IMG/VR virus record: IMGVR_UViG_3300032241_001386
Coordinates: 1 to 34,504 of that record
From: a virus
Length of the DNA stretch: 34,504 nt
Reading direction: 5' to 3' (one strand)
Part shown: piece after piece, positions 16,837-23,548 of the stretch
How positions within the stretch are numbered: position 1 is the first letter of the stretch
Layout of the letters: each line of letters opens with the position of its first letter
Notes under the pieces: model-generated
Seen by the model: only the letters and a program-made list of their open reading frames with translations
Told to the model about the DNA's origin: nothing
Databases searched by the model: none
Translations under genes and position numbers: made by a program

Positions 16837-17790
16837 ATGAAACCAATTTCTATTAGATGGGTATTAGCTCATGAACCAATTGAAATTTTCATAAGAGCAG
16901 CAGAACATTTTGCTAAAGTAATTGAAGAAAAAGCTCCAGGACAAGTTAACATTGAAATTTTAACTTTAAGCGAATATAGCAAAAAATACAACAACGGCGT
17001 TAAAATCACTAAAAATCAATTGTTAGAGTTAATGGACTCTGGCAAGATTGAAATGAGTCAAATGTACACTTATGTATTAAGCAAGTACAACGAAGATTTA
17101 AATGCATTAGATATGCCATTTTTGTTTGACAGCCACGAACATGCAGCTCGAGTATTTGAAGGCTCAATTGGACAAGAACTGTTAGCTGGATACGAAAAAA
17201 ATAGTCACATTAAAGGTATGGCATTTACCTACAGCGGCGGATTTATGAATGTACCATTAAGCAAAGATATTTCTAGCCTAAGCGATATGGCTGGTGTTCG
17301 AGTTCGTGTAAGTAATAGCCCTGTTGCTATTGACACATGGTCCGCTTTAGGTGCTGACCCGGTGGTTATGGATGTAGAAGATCTCACAGAAGGTATACGT
17401 GATGGTAGCGTTGGCGCTGGCGAAAGCTCATGGCCGCGTTTTTATGCTTGTAACCATAATGAAGTTACTGAAAGTATTCTTGACAGTGGTCACAGATTAC
17501 TTTTAACTAATATTATTATTAATAGCGATTTCTTTGCTACATTGAGCCAAGAACTACAGACAGTAATGTTAGAAGCAGCAGTAGAAGCTGGGCGTTTTGA
17601 AAGAGCAATCAGCGTAGCTGATGTTGAACCAACTAGTGCTCGTGCTGTACAAGACGGAATACGTGTATTTAAATTAAGTGAACAAGATCAAGACCTTTTT
17701 AAACAGGCTACTGAAAAAGTTTATGCAAAATTTGAAAATCACTTTACACCCGGCCTAGTAAGTAAAATTCAAAAAGCCAAATATCATTAA
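16837..17790 (+). CDS. DctP-family TRAP solute-binding protein without signal peptide (copy 1)
   Basis: From the ATG at 16837, which has an AAAAGGAA ribosome-binding site, the product is 318 residues; a GTG at 16789 in the same frame lacks one. The sequence follows the DctP pattern: IRWVLAHEP at the first strand, a QMY/MPFLF segment near residues 75-95, AFTYSGGF near 130, and the helix-rich C-terminal lobe. DctP proteins normally bind carboxylates in the periplasm for TRAP transporters. Here mature sequence begins at residue 4, so there is no signal peptide and no membrane subunits are encoded nearby. It is the first of three related copies. A cytosolic or virion-associated ligand-binding role must be considered. 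Confidence 0.8.
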   Translation: MKPISIRWVLAHEPIEIFIRAAEHFAKVIEEKAPGQVNIEILTLSEYSKKYNNGVKITKNQLLELMDSGKIEMSQMYTYVLSKYNEDLNALDMPFLFDSHEHAARVFEGSIGQELLAGYEKNSHIKGMAFTYSGGFMNVPLSKDISSLSDMAGVRVRVSNSPVAIDTWSALGADPVVMDVEDLTEGIRDGSVGAGESSWPRFYACNHNEVTESILDSGHRLLLTNIIINSDFFATLSQELQTVMLEAAVEAGRFERAISVADVEPTSARAVQDGIRVFKLSEQDQDLFKQATEKVYAKFENHFTPGLVSKIQKAKYH

Positions 17791-17809
17791 TTTTAAAAGG
17801 AAAAATAAA

Positions 17810-18767
17810 ATGAAAACAACAACAATTCGCTGGGTTATTGCCCACGAGCCACTAAGCCTATTTGTACGTGCTGCTAAAGACTTCCAAGACTTTGTTAACA
17901 GTGCTCAAACAGCTGAAAAAATTGAAGTAGAAGTAATGACATTGAGTGAATACAGCCAAAAGTATAACAATGGTGTTGTAGTTACCAAACACGATCTATT
18001 AGACTTAATGGAAGCTGGCAAGATCGAAATGAGCCAAATGTATACAACTTGGTTAGCAGATCGCTATGAGCAAGATATGTTAGCATTAGAAATGCCATTT
18101 ATTTTTGAAGATCATGATCACGCAACTCGTGTATTAGAAGGCGAAGTTGGCGAAACATTGCTAGAAAAAATTACTGAAAAATCAAATGTACGCGGTATGG
18201 CATTTACCTACAGCGGCGGTTTCCGTAACGTAATTTCAACTAAGAAAGTAAGCACACTACAAGGTCTAGTTGATGAAGATTCGAACAAATAAGAATCCAG
18301 TAGCGCAGGCAACTTTTAGAGCATTGGGCGTAGAGTCTGAGGACATACATATCTGTGAAATTGAAGATCTTGCAGACCATATCAAAGCCGGTGATTGTGA
18401 TGCCGGCGAAGGTGTATATAGTCGTATCTACCCGTTGGGACAAAATGAAGTCACTGAATCAGTTATTGATTCTAAACACAGTTTGTTCCTAACTACCATG
18501 ATCATGCGTGACGACTTTTGGCAACAGTTAAGTCCTGAAGTTCGTGCTGTAATCAAAGATGCAGCTATCCGAGCCGGCCGCAAAGAACGTCAAGCAACTA
18601 TTGACGATGGTGAAGAAGCTAAAGCTAAGTTATTAGCCGAAGGTGTTAACATACATGATCTAACACTGGAAGAAAAAGCCGACTGGAAAGCTAAAACTCA
18701 AGTTGTCTATGATAAATTTGAACCAACTTTTACTCCTGGTCTAATTGATCGAATCAAACGTAGTTAA
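17810..18767 (+). pseudogene. DctP-family binding protein interrupted by a frameshift (copy 2)
   Basis: Residues 1-154 read in one frame from the ATG at 17810 (AAAAGGA ribosome-binding site) and then run into a stop at 18290-18292. The rest of the DctP fold continues in another frame from about 18270 to 18767, with good similarity to copy 1 (NPVAQATFRALG, EVTESVIDSKHSLFL). The switch occurs at about 18268-18275 and equals a one-base gain or two-base loss. An ATG at 18273 with AAGG eight bases upstream could restart translation, giving two half proteins. It may be a broken gene, a split gene, a recoding site or an assembly error. Like the other copies it has no signal peptide. Confidence 0.75.
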
Positions 18768-18772
18768 CCAAT

Positions 18773-18815
18773 AATGTAAGTGTATGTTGACATACACTTA
18801 CATTTCTTATATAAT
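18773..18815 (+). promoter_or_regulatory. Consensus promoter inside a perfect palindrome
   Basis: AATGTAAGTGTATGT at 18773-18787 and its exact reverse complement at 18790-18804 are separated by two bases. Within them lies TTGACA (18787-18792), and 17 bases further TATAAT (18810-18815). The palindrome overlaps the -35 and spacer, so it could be an operator, or a transcription terminator for the genes upstream. It drives the TctC gene. Confidence 0.75.
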
Positions 18816-18842
18816 ACAAAATATATCAATTTGGAAATTATT

Positions 18843-19748
18843 ATGAAGAAAATTCTATCAGTATTACTCTCTACCTTTGCATTAACTGCCATATCTGCAG
18901 AAACTGTAACAATCAACTACTCGTGGAGTGCCTCAGACACTGCTGCTAACTACTTTCGTGCTTTAGCCGAATCGGCCAATAAGTCGCAAACAAAATACAA
19001 TTTTATTGTTGATTATAAACCTGGGGCTGGCGGTGCTGTTGCGGCTGTACACGTAGGAAAAACACCTAACACTATTTTAGCAACCAGTTCGGCATTTTTT
19101 ATTCGTGCTAACTTGTACCCAGAATCTGGATACACACCAGACAATTATCAAGAACTTATGCCCGTTTGTTTTGCGCCATTTGCTATTAGCTCAATGAAGT
19201 ACAAGTCCTGGAACGAAGTACCGATGGACAAACGATTAACAATAGGCATAAGCGGAATGGGTACTACAACACACCTTACTGCTATTCAAATTGCTAAACG
19301 ATATCCCGATCTAGATATTATTCCGTTTAAGAGCACCAGCGAGGCAGTTATGTCTGTACTGAGCGGGCAAACTGATTTTGCAGTTAATCTACCAGGAGAT
19401 ACAGTACAACACGAAACATCAACGACTAGACGTATCTATGTATTAGGTACCGGCGGATCTGTGTCTGTTGATGGTAAACCATTATTAATTAATCAAGGAT
19501 TTGGCCAAGCAATGACCAAAATGGGTAGTCCAGCACAGTTAATTGTTCCTAATAATGGATCTGAAGAAAAATATGCAGAATGGCGCAAAATCTTAATAGA
19601 AGCTGCAAAAACACCATTAGTTAAACAGGCTATATCTGAAGATTTCTGTAGTCCTAATAAAGAAATGCAAACACAAGATCCAGCAACGTATTATAAAGAA
19701 TCAAAGGAATTTTGGTTACGCATGACCACTGGTGTTAAGGTAAATTGA
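18843..19748 (+). CDS. TctC/Bug-type periplasmic binding protein
   Basis: From the ATG at 18843 the product is 301 residues. It begins with a typical signal peptide, MKKILSVLLSTFALTAISA, cut before ETV, unlike the DctP copies around it. The mature part matches the TctC (Bug) family: a GAGGAVAA-type loop near residue 62 and GISGMGTTTH near residue 140, which bind carboxylate ligands. These proteins feed tripartite tricarboxylate transporters and are very numerous in Betaproteobacteria. It has its own consensus promoter. An upstream start in this frame at 18780 would precede the promoter and is rejected. It probably acts in the host periplasm during infection. Confidence 0.82.
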   Translation: MKKILSVLLSTFALTAISAETVTINYSWSASDTAANYFRALAESANKSQTKYNFIVDYKPGAGGAVAAVHVGKTPNTILATSSAFFIRANLYPESGYTPDNYQELMPVCFAPFAISSMKYKSWNEVPMDKRLTIGISGMGTTTHLTAIQIAKRYPDLDIIPFKSTSEAVMSVLSGQTDFAVNLPGDTVQHETSTTRRIYVLGTGGSVSVDGKPLLINQGFGQAMTKMGSPAQLIVPNNGSEEKYAEWRKILIEAAKTPLVKQAISEDFCSPNKEMQTQDPATYYKESKEFWLRMTTGVKVN

Positions 19749-19786
19749 TAAAAAGATAAATATTATTACATAAAATAGTATAAATC

Positions 19787-19794
19787 TATAAATA
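19787..19794 (+). promoter_or_regulatory. T4 late-promoter-like TATAAATA
   Basis: TATAAATA is an exact match to the T4 late -10 sequence and lies 35 bases before the third DctP gene; a near copy (TATAAATC) sits eight bases earlier. No late sigma factor is encoded in the window, so use as a late promoter is an inference. Confidence 0.4.
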
Positions 19795-19828
19795 ATAGTA
19801 ATATAAACCCCCCCAAGGAGAAATAAGT

Positions 19829-20818
19829 ATGAACAACCCCCAAACAATACGCTGGTTAATTGCACACGAACCTGTAAAACTATTTTTGCGTACAGCAGAA
19901 GCATTTTCGGCTAAATTAGATGAATTGACCAACGGTCAATACAAAGTAGAGATTTTCACTCCAACGCAGTATATGAGTAAACTTTCAGATAGCGGTACTA
20001 TGACAACAACATCAGTACAGGAATTTAAGTGGAATAACGGTCCAATGCAAGAAATTGATAGTGGTAATATTGAAATGAGTCAATTACATATTTCAGAATT
20101 AGGAAGATATCACAATCCAGATTTTTTTGCATTCGAACTACCTTTCTTATTCCGCGACCATGATCATGCTGCTTCAGTATTTGAAGGCCCAATCGGTAAA
20201 GGATTGATGTCTGGATTATCGGACCATAGTCCTGCACGTGGACTGGCATTTACCTACAGCGGCGGTTTCCGTTGTGTTGCCAGTGACACTGAAATTTCAT
20301 CAATTGATGAATTAAAAGGCATGAAGTTTACAACAGGAATAAATCCTGTAACTATCGACACCATTACCGCCATTGGTGCGATTCCTGATCCTGCTCCAAT
20401 CGCCGACCATGCTGAAAAAATTGCCAAAGGCAATGATGATGCTGATATATTAGAAACTACAATTCCACGTTATCTAGCACAGTTTCAGGGCACAGGTCAC
20501 AAATCTAACCTATTAAATACTAAACATAGTTTATTTTTAACAAGTATTATTATTAGCAATAAATTGTGGGAATCATTAGATGTTATTACTCAAGCTGCTT
20601 TTCAAGAAGCCAGTTTATATGCTAGTCGTTTAGAGCGCAAATGGTCTGTTGAAGACGCAGTAAATTTTGCTGATACAGCTGATGAAAAATTTGAAGGTAC
20701 TTATAAAGAGTTAAGTATTGAAGAAACAACTAAATTCAAAAAATTAACAGCACCATTGTACAACAAGTACGCCGACTTCTTTACTCCGAATTTCATTGAT
20801 GGAATCATCAAGTCTTAA
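19829..20818 (+). CDS. DctP-family TRAP solute-binding protein without signal peptide (copy 3)
   Basis: The 329-residue protein has a strong AAGGAG ribosome-binding site and the same core as copies 1 and 2: IRWLIAHEP at residues 7-15, LPFLFRDHDHA, and AFTYSGGF. It carries an extra insertion of about 15 residues near position 55-70 and differs most in the ligand-facing middle part, so it may bind something else. There is again no signal peptide. Its last bases overlap the start of the peroxiredoxin-like gene. The run of three tandem, diverged copies suggests duplication within phage lineages and retention for a purpose. Confidence 0.8.
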   Translation: MNNPQTIRWLIAHEPVKLFLRTAEAFSAKLDELTNGQYKVEIFTPTQYMSKLSDSGTMTTTSVQEFKWNNGPMQEIDSGNIEMSQLHISELGRYHNPDFFAFELPFLFRDHDHAASVFEGPIGKGLMSGLSDHSPARGLAFTYSGGFRCVASDTEISSIDELKGMKFTTGINPVTIDTITAIGAIPDPAPIADHAEKIAKGNDDADILETTIPRYLAQFQGTGHKSNLLNTKHSLFLTSIIISNKLWESLDVITQAAFQEASLYASRLERKWSVEDAVNFADTADEKFEGTYKELSIEETTKFKKLTAPLYNKYADFFTPNFIDGIIKS

Positions 20819-21320
20819 CAATCTAACAACAATAAAATTTAAAAGTCTGCATAAACAAGAAATTGGTTATGCAGAACTTTTTTCTGGGTACAGAACACTG
20901 ATATTTTCTATACCTAAGCCAATTGTTCAAACGGCATTTTGGCACTTTAAGAGTTTTGCAATAAAAGTTAATGCCATTGAACAATTGGGCGTTGATAAAG
21001 TATGTTGCGTAAGTTTTGAACCTTGGATAGTACCTTATGTAGAAATACATTCTACCGGTATTATTCCGCTACACGACTACAGTACAAATTTTGTGTCTTA
21101 TCTTAAAGAATATACCAATTCTGATGTAACATTAAAAACATTATATACTCATTGGCAATACGTAGTCATTGTCGACAATGGTAAAGTCGAAAAGTTGTTT
21201 TCGAACCCAGTTAAAGATAATATGCCACTAAAGATCCATAACGATCCAAGATATAAATTTCGAAATTTAGACACCGATACAATCATACGATACCTCGATG
21301 AGGTTGACAACAAAAGATAA
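20799..21320 (+). CDS. Peroxiredoxin-like protein lacking the catalytic cysteine
   Basis: The 173-residue protein follows the Prx5/redoxin layout: strand LIFSIPKP at the place of the P-x-x-x-T-x-x-C loop (residues 35-50), a following helix, the strand VDKVCCVSFEPWIV, an IIPLHDYS strand, and a late VVIVDNGKVEKLF strand. In working enzymes the loop ends with the peroxidatic Cys; here it reads PKPIVQTAFWHF with no Cys. Peroxidase activity is therefore unlikely, and the fold may serve a binding role. The start at 20799 lies inside the end of the DctP gene. Its last codons (DEVDNKR) belong to a sequence duplicated at 22434. Confidence 0.6.
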   Translation: MESSSLNNLTTIKFKSLHKQEIGYAELFSGYRTLIFSIPKPIVQTAFWHFKSFAIKVNAIEQLGVDKVCCVSFEPWIVPYVEIHSTGIIPLHDYSTNFVSYLKEYTNSDVTLKTLYTHWQYVVIVDNGKVEKLFSNPVKDNMPLKIHNDPRYKFRNLDTDTIIRYLDEVDNKR

Positions 21321-21434
21321 ATAAAGTACAATAGATACTATTATAACATTAAGAACTTGTAACCATCCATTATCACTACAGCCAATTTGGGCGTGTCAGC
21401 CTATTGGTCCCTGTTTACAATGATTAATAGTGAT
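21299..21434 (+). repeat. 136-bp direct repeat, copy 1
   Basis: This stretch recurs at 22434-22570 with only one substitution (ATA here, ATG there) and a one-base indel (AA versus AAA). It starts in the last codons of the peroxiredoxin-like gene, contains a promoter and ends inside a 93-residue frame. Confidence 0.95.
21304..21332 (+). promoter_or_regulatory. Sigma70-type promoter in repeat copy 1
   Basis: TTGACA at 21304-21309 and TACAAT at 21327-21332 with a 17-base spacer. It overlaps the end of the peroxiredoxin-like gene and would transcribe the 93-residue frame and the methyltransferase gene. Confidence 0.6.
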
Positions 21435-21668
21435 ATGCTGTTACATGTAACACAAGATCTACATCGTTTAGGCACAGGATACGTTTTTGTATCTGTAGCT
21501 GTAATGAGCAACAAACCAGATTTTGATCTTGAATGTTTTATAAATTACTGGAAAAATAATTTTAAAGATTTTTTTAAAATAGTAAAACGGGAATTAATTA
21601 CCCCCTCCGAAGAACTACCACAGTTAAAAGATCGTCAAATTGCAACTTTTCTATTAAAGAAAAAATAA
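21387..21668 (+). CDS. Possible 93-residue protein starting in repeat copy 1
   Basis: The frame opens at a TTG (21387) or at the ATG at 21420 and runs to 21668. Its start lies inside the direct repeat. In copy 2 the same frame has an ATG further upstream (22478) and one more base before this point, so copy 1 may have lost its start and picked up a frameshift. The product has a hydrophobic strand (GYVFVSVAVM) and a basic Lys/Phe-rich part. No family is recognised and no clear ribosome-binding site is seen. It may be the decayed remains of a larger gene. Confidence 0.35.
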   Translation: MGVSAYWSLFTMINSDMLLHVTQDLHRLGTGYVFVSVAVMSNKPDFDLECFINYWKNNFKDFFKIVKRELITPSEELPQLKDRQIATFLLKKK

Positions 21669-21674
21669 TATAAA

Positions 21675-21713
21675 TTCTGGTTACGTATGCCCACTGAGGC
21701 CAAGGTAAATTAA
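21675..21713 (+). pseudogene. Remnant of a TctC gene (last 12 codons)
   Basis: The frame reads FWLRMPTEAKVN then stop, against FWLRMTTGVKVN then stop at the end of the intact TctC gene at 19748; the DNA is likewise similar. Nothing upstream continues the similarity, so this is the broken 3' end of a second TctC copy. Confidence 0.75.
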
Positions 21714-21734
21714 AAATGTCTAGCAAAGTAAATT

Positions 21735-22343
21735 ATGGAAAAAAAATTCTACAGTTTAAAATATAAAATATTTCAAAAATATCTCCATAGTAACAACTAT
21801 CGGGGTGGTATATGGGGAAGGGCAACATCTTACAATTTTTGTGATACAGATTCTAGGGAAGTGTCAATAAATCAATTAATTGATACATTAACACCTAAAA
21901 GCATATTAGATTATGGATGTGGTAAAGGTTTTGCCGCTGACGATATAAAAAGTAATTATCCAGAAATTGAAATTTACAAATTTGATCCGTTTGTTAAAGA
22001 GTTTTCTAGTTATCCAACAGTTCCTTGCGATTTAGTTACTTGTTACCTTGTAATGAATCAGGTTGAACAAGAGTTCAGGAGTCAACTCATTGACGAATTA
22101 TATTCTTTAACTAATAAACATTTATTTTTATCAATTATATTACCAGCAAACATGTTAGAAGAAAAAATTAATATGTGGTTATCTTTATTTTCAAAATATA
22201 CAGTTATATTTAAAAGTGTTGGCCCAGAATACGAAATTCTTCGACATGCAATGGATTACACCAACCCTACTTTTGAAATTTTAGAAACTAAAGAATTAGT
22301 ACCGTATAAAAGTAATAATCTTTATATGTTGCTAGAAAAATAA
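21735..22343 (+). CDS. SAM-dependent methyltransferase-like protein
   Basis: The 202-residue protein has a class I SAM-binding motif, ILDYGCGKG at residues 57-65, followed after 20 residues by an acidic strand end (YKFDPF), and a motif-IV-like CDLVTCYLVMNQVE. It is shorter than typical enzymes, Lys/Asn-rich, and more AT-rich by eye than the surrounding genes. It lies between the two copies of the direct repeat along with a TctC remnant, so it probably arrived or was moved by recombination. The methyl acceptor is unknown. Confidence 0.65.
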   Translation: MEKKFYSLKYKIFQKYLHSNNYRGGIWGRATSYNFCDTDSREVSINQLIDTLTPKSILDYGCGKGFAADDIKSNYPEIEIYKFDPFVKEFSSYPTVPCDLVTCYLVMNQVEQEFRSQLIDELYSLTNKHLFLSIILPANMLEEKINMWLSLFSKYTVIFKSVGPEYEILRHAMDYTNPTFEILETKELVPYKSNNLYMLLEK

Positions 22344-22433
22344 ATTAATACACTATAAGTTATACAATTCTACAAATAGTCTGTATACAGTGCCACTTCC
22401 AAAAATCCATTTTAAGACCTTTATAGTATTCAT

Positions 22434-22570
22434 TGAGGTTGACAACAAAAGATAAATAAAGTACAATAGATACTATTATGACATTAAGAACTTGTAACCA
22501 TCCATTATCACTACAGCCAAATTTGGGCGTGTCAGCCTATTGGTCCCTGTTTACAATGATTAATAGTGAT
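22434..22570 (+). repeat. 136-bp direct repeat, copy 2
   Basis: Nearly identical to 21299-21434. The final codons of the peroxiredoxin-like gene are included here without the rest of that gene, so this copy is the derived one. The 90 bases before it (22344-22433) contain no gene that I can see. Confidence 0.95.
22439..22467 (+). promoter_or_regulatory. Sigma70-type promoter in repeat copy 2
   Basis: TTGACA at 22439-22444 and TACAAT at 22462-22467 with a 17-base spacer. Predicted transcription begins near 22474, just before a short frame and an attenuator-like structure. Confidence 0.65.
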
Positions 22571-22594
22571 CGTGAACCGGGGGGTCTTAGTTAA
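22478..22594 (+). CDS. Possible 38-residue leader peptide
   Basis: An ATG within a few bases of the predicted transcript start opens a 38-codon frame ending at TAA 22592-22594. It begins MTLRTCNHPL and ends REPGGLS. Its stop codon lies in the left arm of a long stem that competes with a terminator hairpin. No ribosome-binding site is visible, so translation would be leaderless or absent. It matches the N-terminal part of the decayed frame in copy 1. Confidence 0.3.
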   Translation: MTLRTCNHPLSLQPNLGVSAYWSLFTMINSDREPGGLS

Positions 22595-22654
22595 GATATC
22601 AATTTAATTTTATATTTTAATTAAGACCCTGGACTAAACACCCGGGGTTTTTTT
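22582..22654 (+). terminator. Attenuator-like terminator with competing stem
   Basis: CCCTGG (22627-22632) pairs with CCGGGG (22642-22647), followed by seven T, a good intrinsic terminator. GGGTCTTAGTTAA (22582-22594) can instead pair with TTAATTAAGACCC (22617-22629; one G-U), using the same CCC. The two structures exclude each other, as in transcription attenuators. A coiled-coil gene starts 12 bases after the T run. Confidence 0.65.
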
Positions 22655-22666
22655 ATGGAGAACAAA

Positions 22667-22825
22667 ATGTTAGAACGCAACAATATAGAAAAAGAAAATA
22701 AATTTTTGCTGTCAGCGGAAGAAAAAGTTGCTTTAATGGAAGCAAAAGTTAAACGAGCAGAAGCGCAAGTCCATGCGTTAGTTGAACAAATTAAACTAAT
22801 GGAAGCGATTAAAACTCGTAGTTGA
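22667..22825 (+). CDS. Small coiled-coil protein
   Basis: This 52-residue protein follows an attenuator-like terminator. The ATG at 22667 has a GGAG ribosome-binding site about six bases upstream; an in-frame ATG at 22655 is less well placed. The sequence is almost entirely Glu/Lys/Ala/Leu with hydrophobic residues in heptad spacing (about residues 14-50), so it should form a coiled coil. Function unknown; candidates include a small regulator or assembly factor. Confidence 0.55.
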   Translation: MLERNNIEKENKFLLSAEEKVALMEAKVKRAEAQVHALVEQIKLMEAIKTRS

Positions 22826-22937
22826 TAGTAAGTGTGTAAAGAGGAAACGAGGTCCTCGCTGGGCACTATAAACATCTGGCAAACGGGCGGATACTTGGAT
22901 CAAACTTGTGGCGATAACGCAAGCGGTAAAATAAGTA
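22826..22937 (+). other. Region with small hairpins, no gene seen
   Basis: The stretch contains CGAG-GTC-CTCG at about 22848-22858 and a GCG-ATAA-CGC hairpin near 22913, but no convincing ORF and no T-arm. It leads directly into the tRNA-like helix and may be the 5' part of the same RNA. Confidence 0.35.
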
Positions 22938-23032
22938 ATAGTAAAGCATATGGGATGATCTAACTGGATAGGATGCGGGACAATAAGAGCCTGCTGTGTG
23001 AGTTCGAGTCTCACTCTAGTATGCTTTACTAT
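22938..23032 (+). ncRNA. tRNA-like element closed by a 13-bp helix
   Basis: ATAGTAAAGCATA (22938-22950) pairs perfectly with TATGCTTTACTAT (23020-23032). Inside, a perfect T-arm is present (GTGAG, loop TTCGAGT, CTCAC at 22998-23014), as well as a D-arm-like hairpin containing GG and a GCGGG/CCTGC stem with a 10-base loop in the anticodon position. There is no encoded CCA and no U before an anticodon, so it is unlikely to be a working tRNA. It may be a decoy, a tRNA-mimic domain of a larger RNA, or a decayed tRNA, though the perfect outer helix argues against decay. Confidence 0.6.
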
Positions 23033-23076
23033 ACCTTTTGGCAACAGAGGGTTAAAAACTTAAAAGAAAGAAATCA

Positions 23077-23277
23077 ATGTCAAAATTAATGCAACGTAAA
23101 AAACCTGGCTATACCAAAGACGGTGAAGTTAAAATTGTTTCATTAAGTATTCCACAATTAGTACCTATGTTAGAAAAAACCGCCAGTGCAAAAAAGAAAG
23201 CAAAAATACAGCGTAGACTTAATATTTTAGGTTACGTGGCGCCTCCTCTAGTAGCAGAAGAAACTGCCACAGAGTAG
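23077..23277 (+). CDS. Small basic protein
   Basis: The 66-residue protein starts at 23077 behind an AGAAAG purine-rich stretch. It has Lys/Arg-rich patches (residues 5-12 and 35-46) and a hydrophobic, Pro-containing C-terminal half ending in acidic residues. The basic patch suggests nucleic-acid binding. It lies between the tRNA-like element and the first tRNA block. No family is recognised. Confidence 0.55.
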   Translation: MSKLMQRKKPGYTKDGEVKIVSLSIPQLVPMLEKTASAKKKAKIQRRLNILGYVAPPLVAEETATE

Positions 23278-23291
23278 AATTAAACAACGCC

Positions 23292-23365
23292 GCGGGATTA
23301 GTTTAATGGTAAAACTACAGATTTCCAATCTGTTGTTATCAGTTCGATTCTGATATTCCGCTCCA
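23292..23365 (+). tRNA. tRNA-Gly (anticodon UCC)
   Basis: Full cloverleaf with encoded CCA; anticodon loop TTTCCAA; U73, as expected for Gly. First of a block of three tRNAs. Confidence 0.95.
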
Positions 23366-23379
23366 GTAGTATTCCCAAC

Positions 23380-23464
23380 GGAGAAGAAGCATCAATGGTG
23401 ATGCAGTGGACTGTAAATCCGCCGCCTTCTGGCACGACTGGTTCGATCCCAGTGTTCTCCACCA
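23380..23464 (+). tRNA. tRNA-Tyr (anticodon GUA)
   Basis: Anticodon loop CTGTAAA, a long variable arm as in bacterial tRNA-Tyr, T-loop TTCGATC, discriminator A and encoded CCA. Confidence 0.93.
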
Positions 23465-23470
23465 ACCAAT

Positions 23471-23548
23471 CTCAGTGTAGGCTAGCCCGGCCAAGTCACT
23501 CGCTTTGGGAGCGAGATATCGTAAGTTCGAATCTTACCACTGAGACCA
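23471..23548 (+). tRNA. tRNA-Pro (anticodon UGG)
   Basis: Acceptor CTCAGTG pairs with CACTGAG; anticodon loop TTTGGGA; encoded CCA. Its last base abuts the end of the reverse-strand adenylation-enzyme gene. Confidence 0.94.

Noticed and set aside
18780-18842. Upstream start extending the TctC protein
   Set aside because: It would overlap the -35, -10 and palindrome of the gene's own promoter and bury the signal peptide.
16837-20818. Host DNA contamination in the binding-protein island
   Set aside because: Phage-like small genes, tRNAs and similar codon choice flank it on both sides, and the missing signal peptides are not host-like. Read mapping would still be useful.
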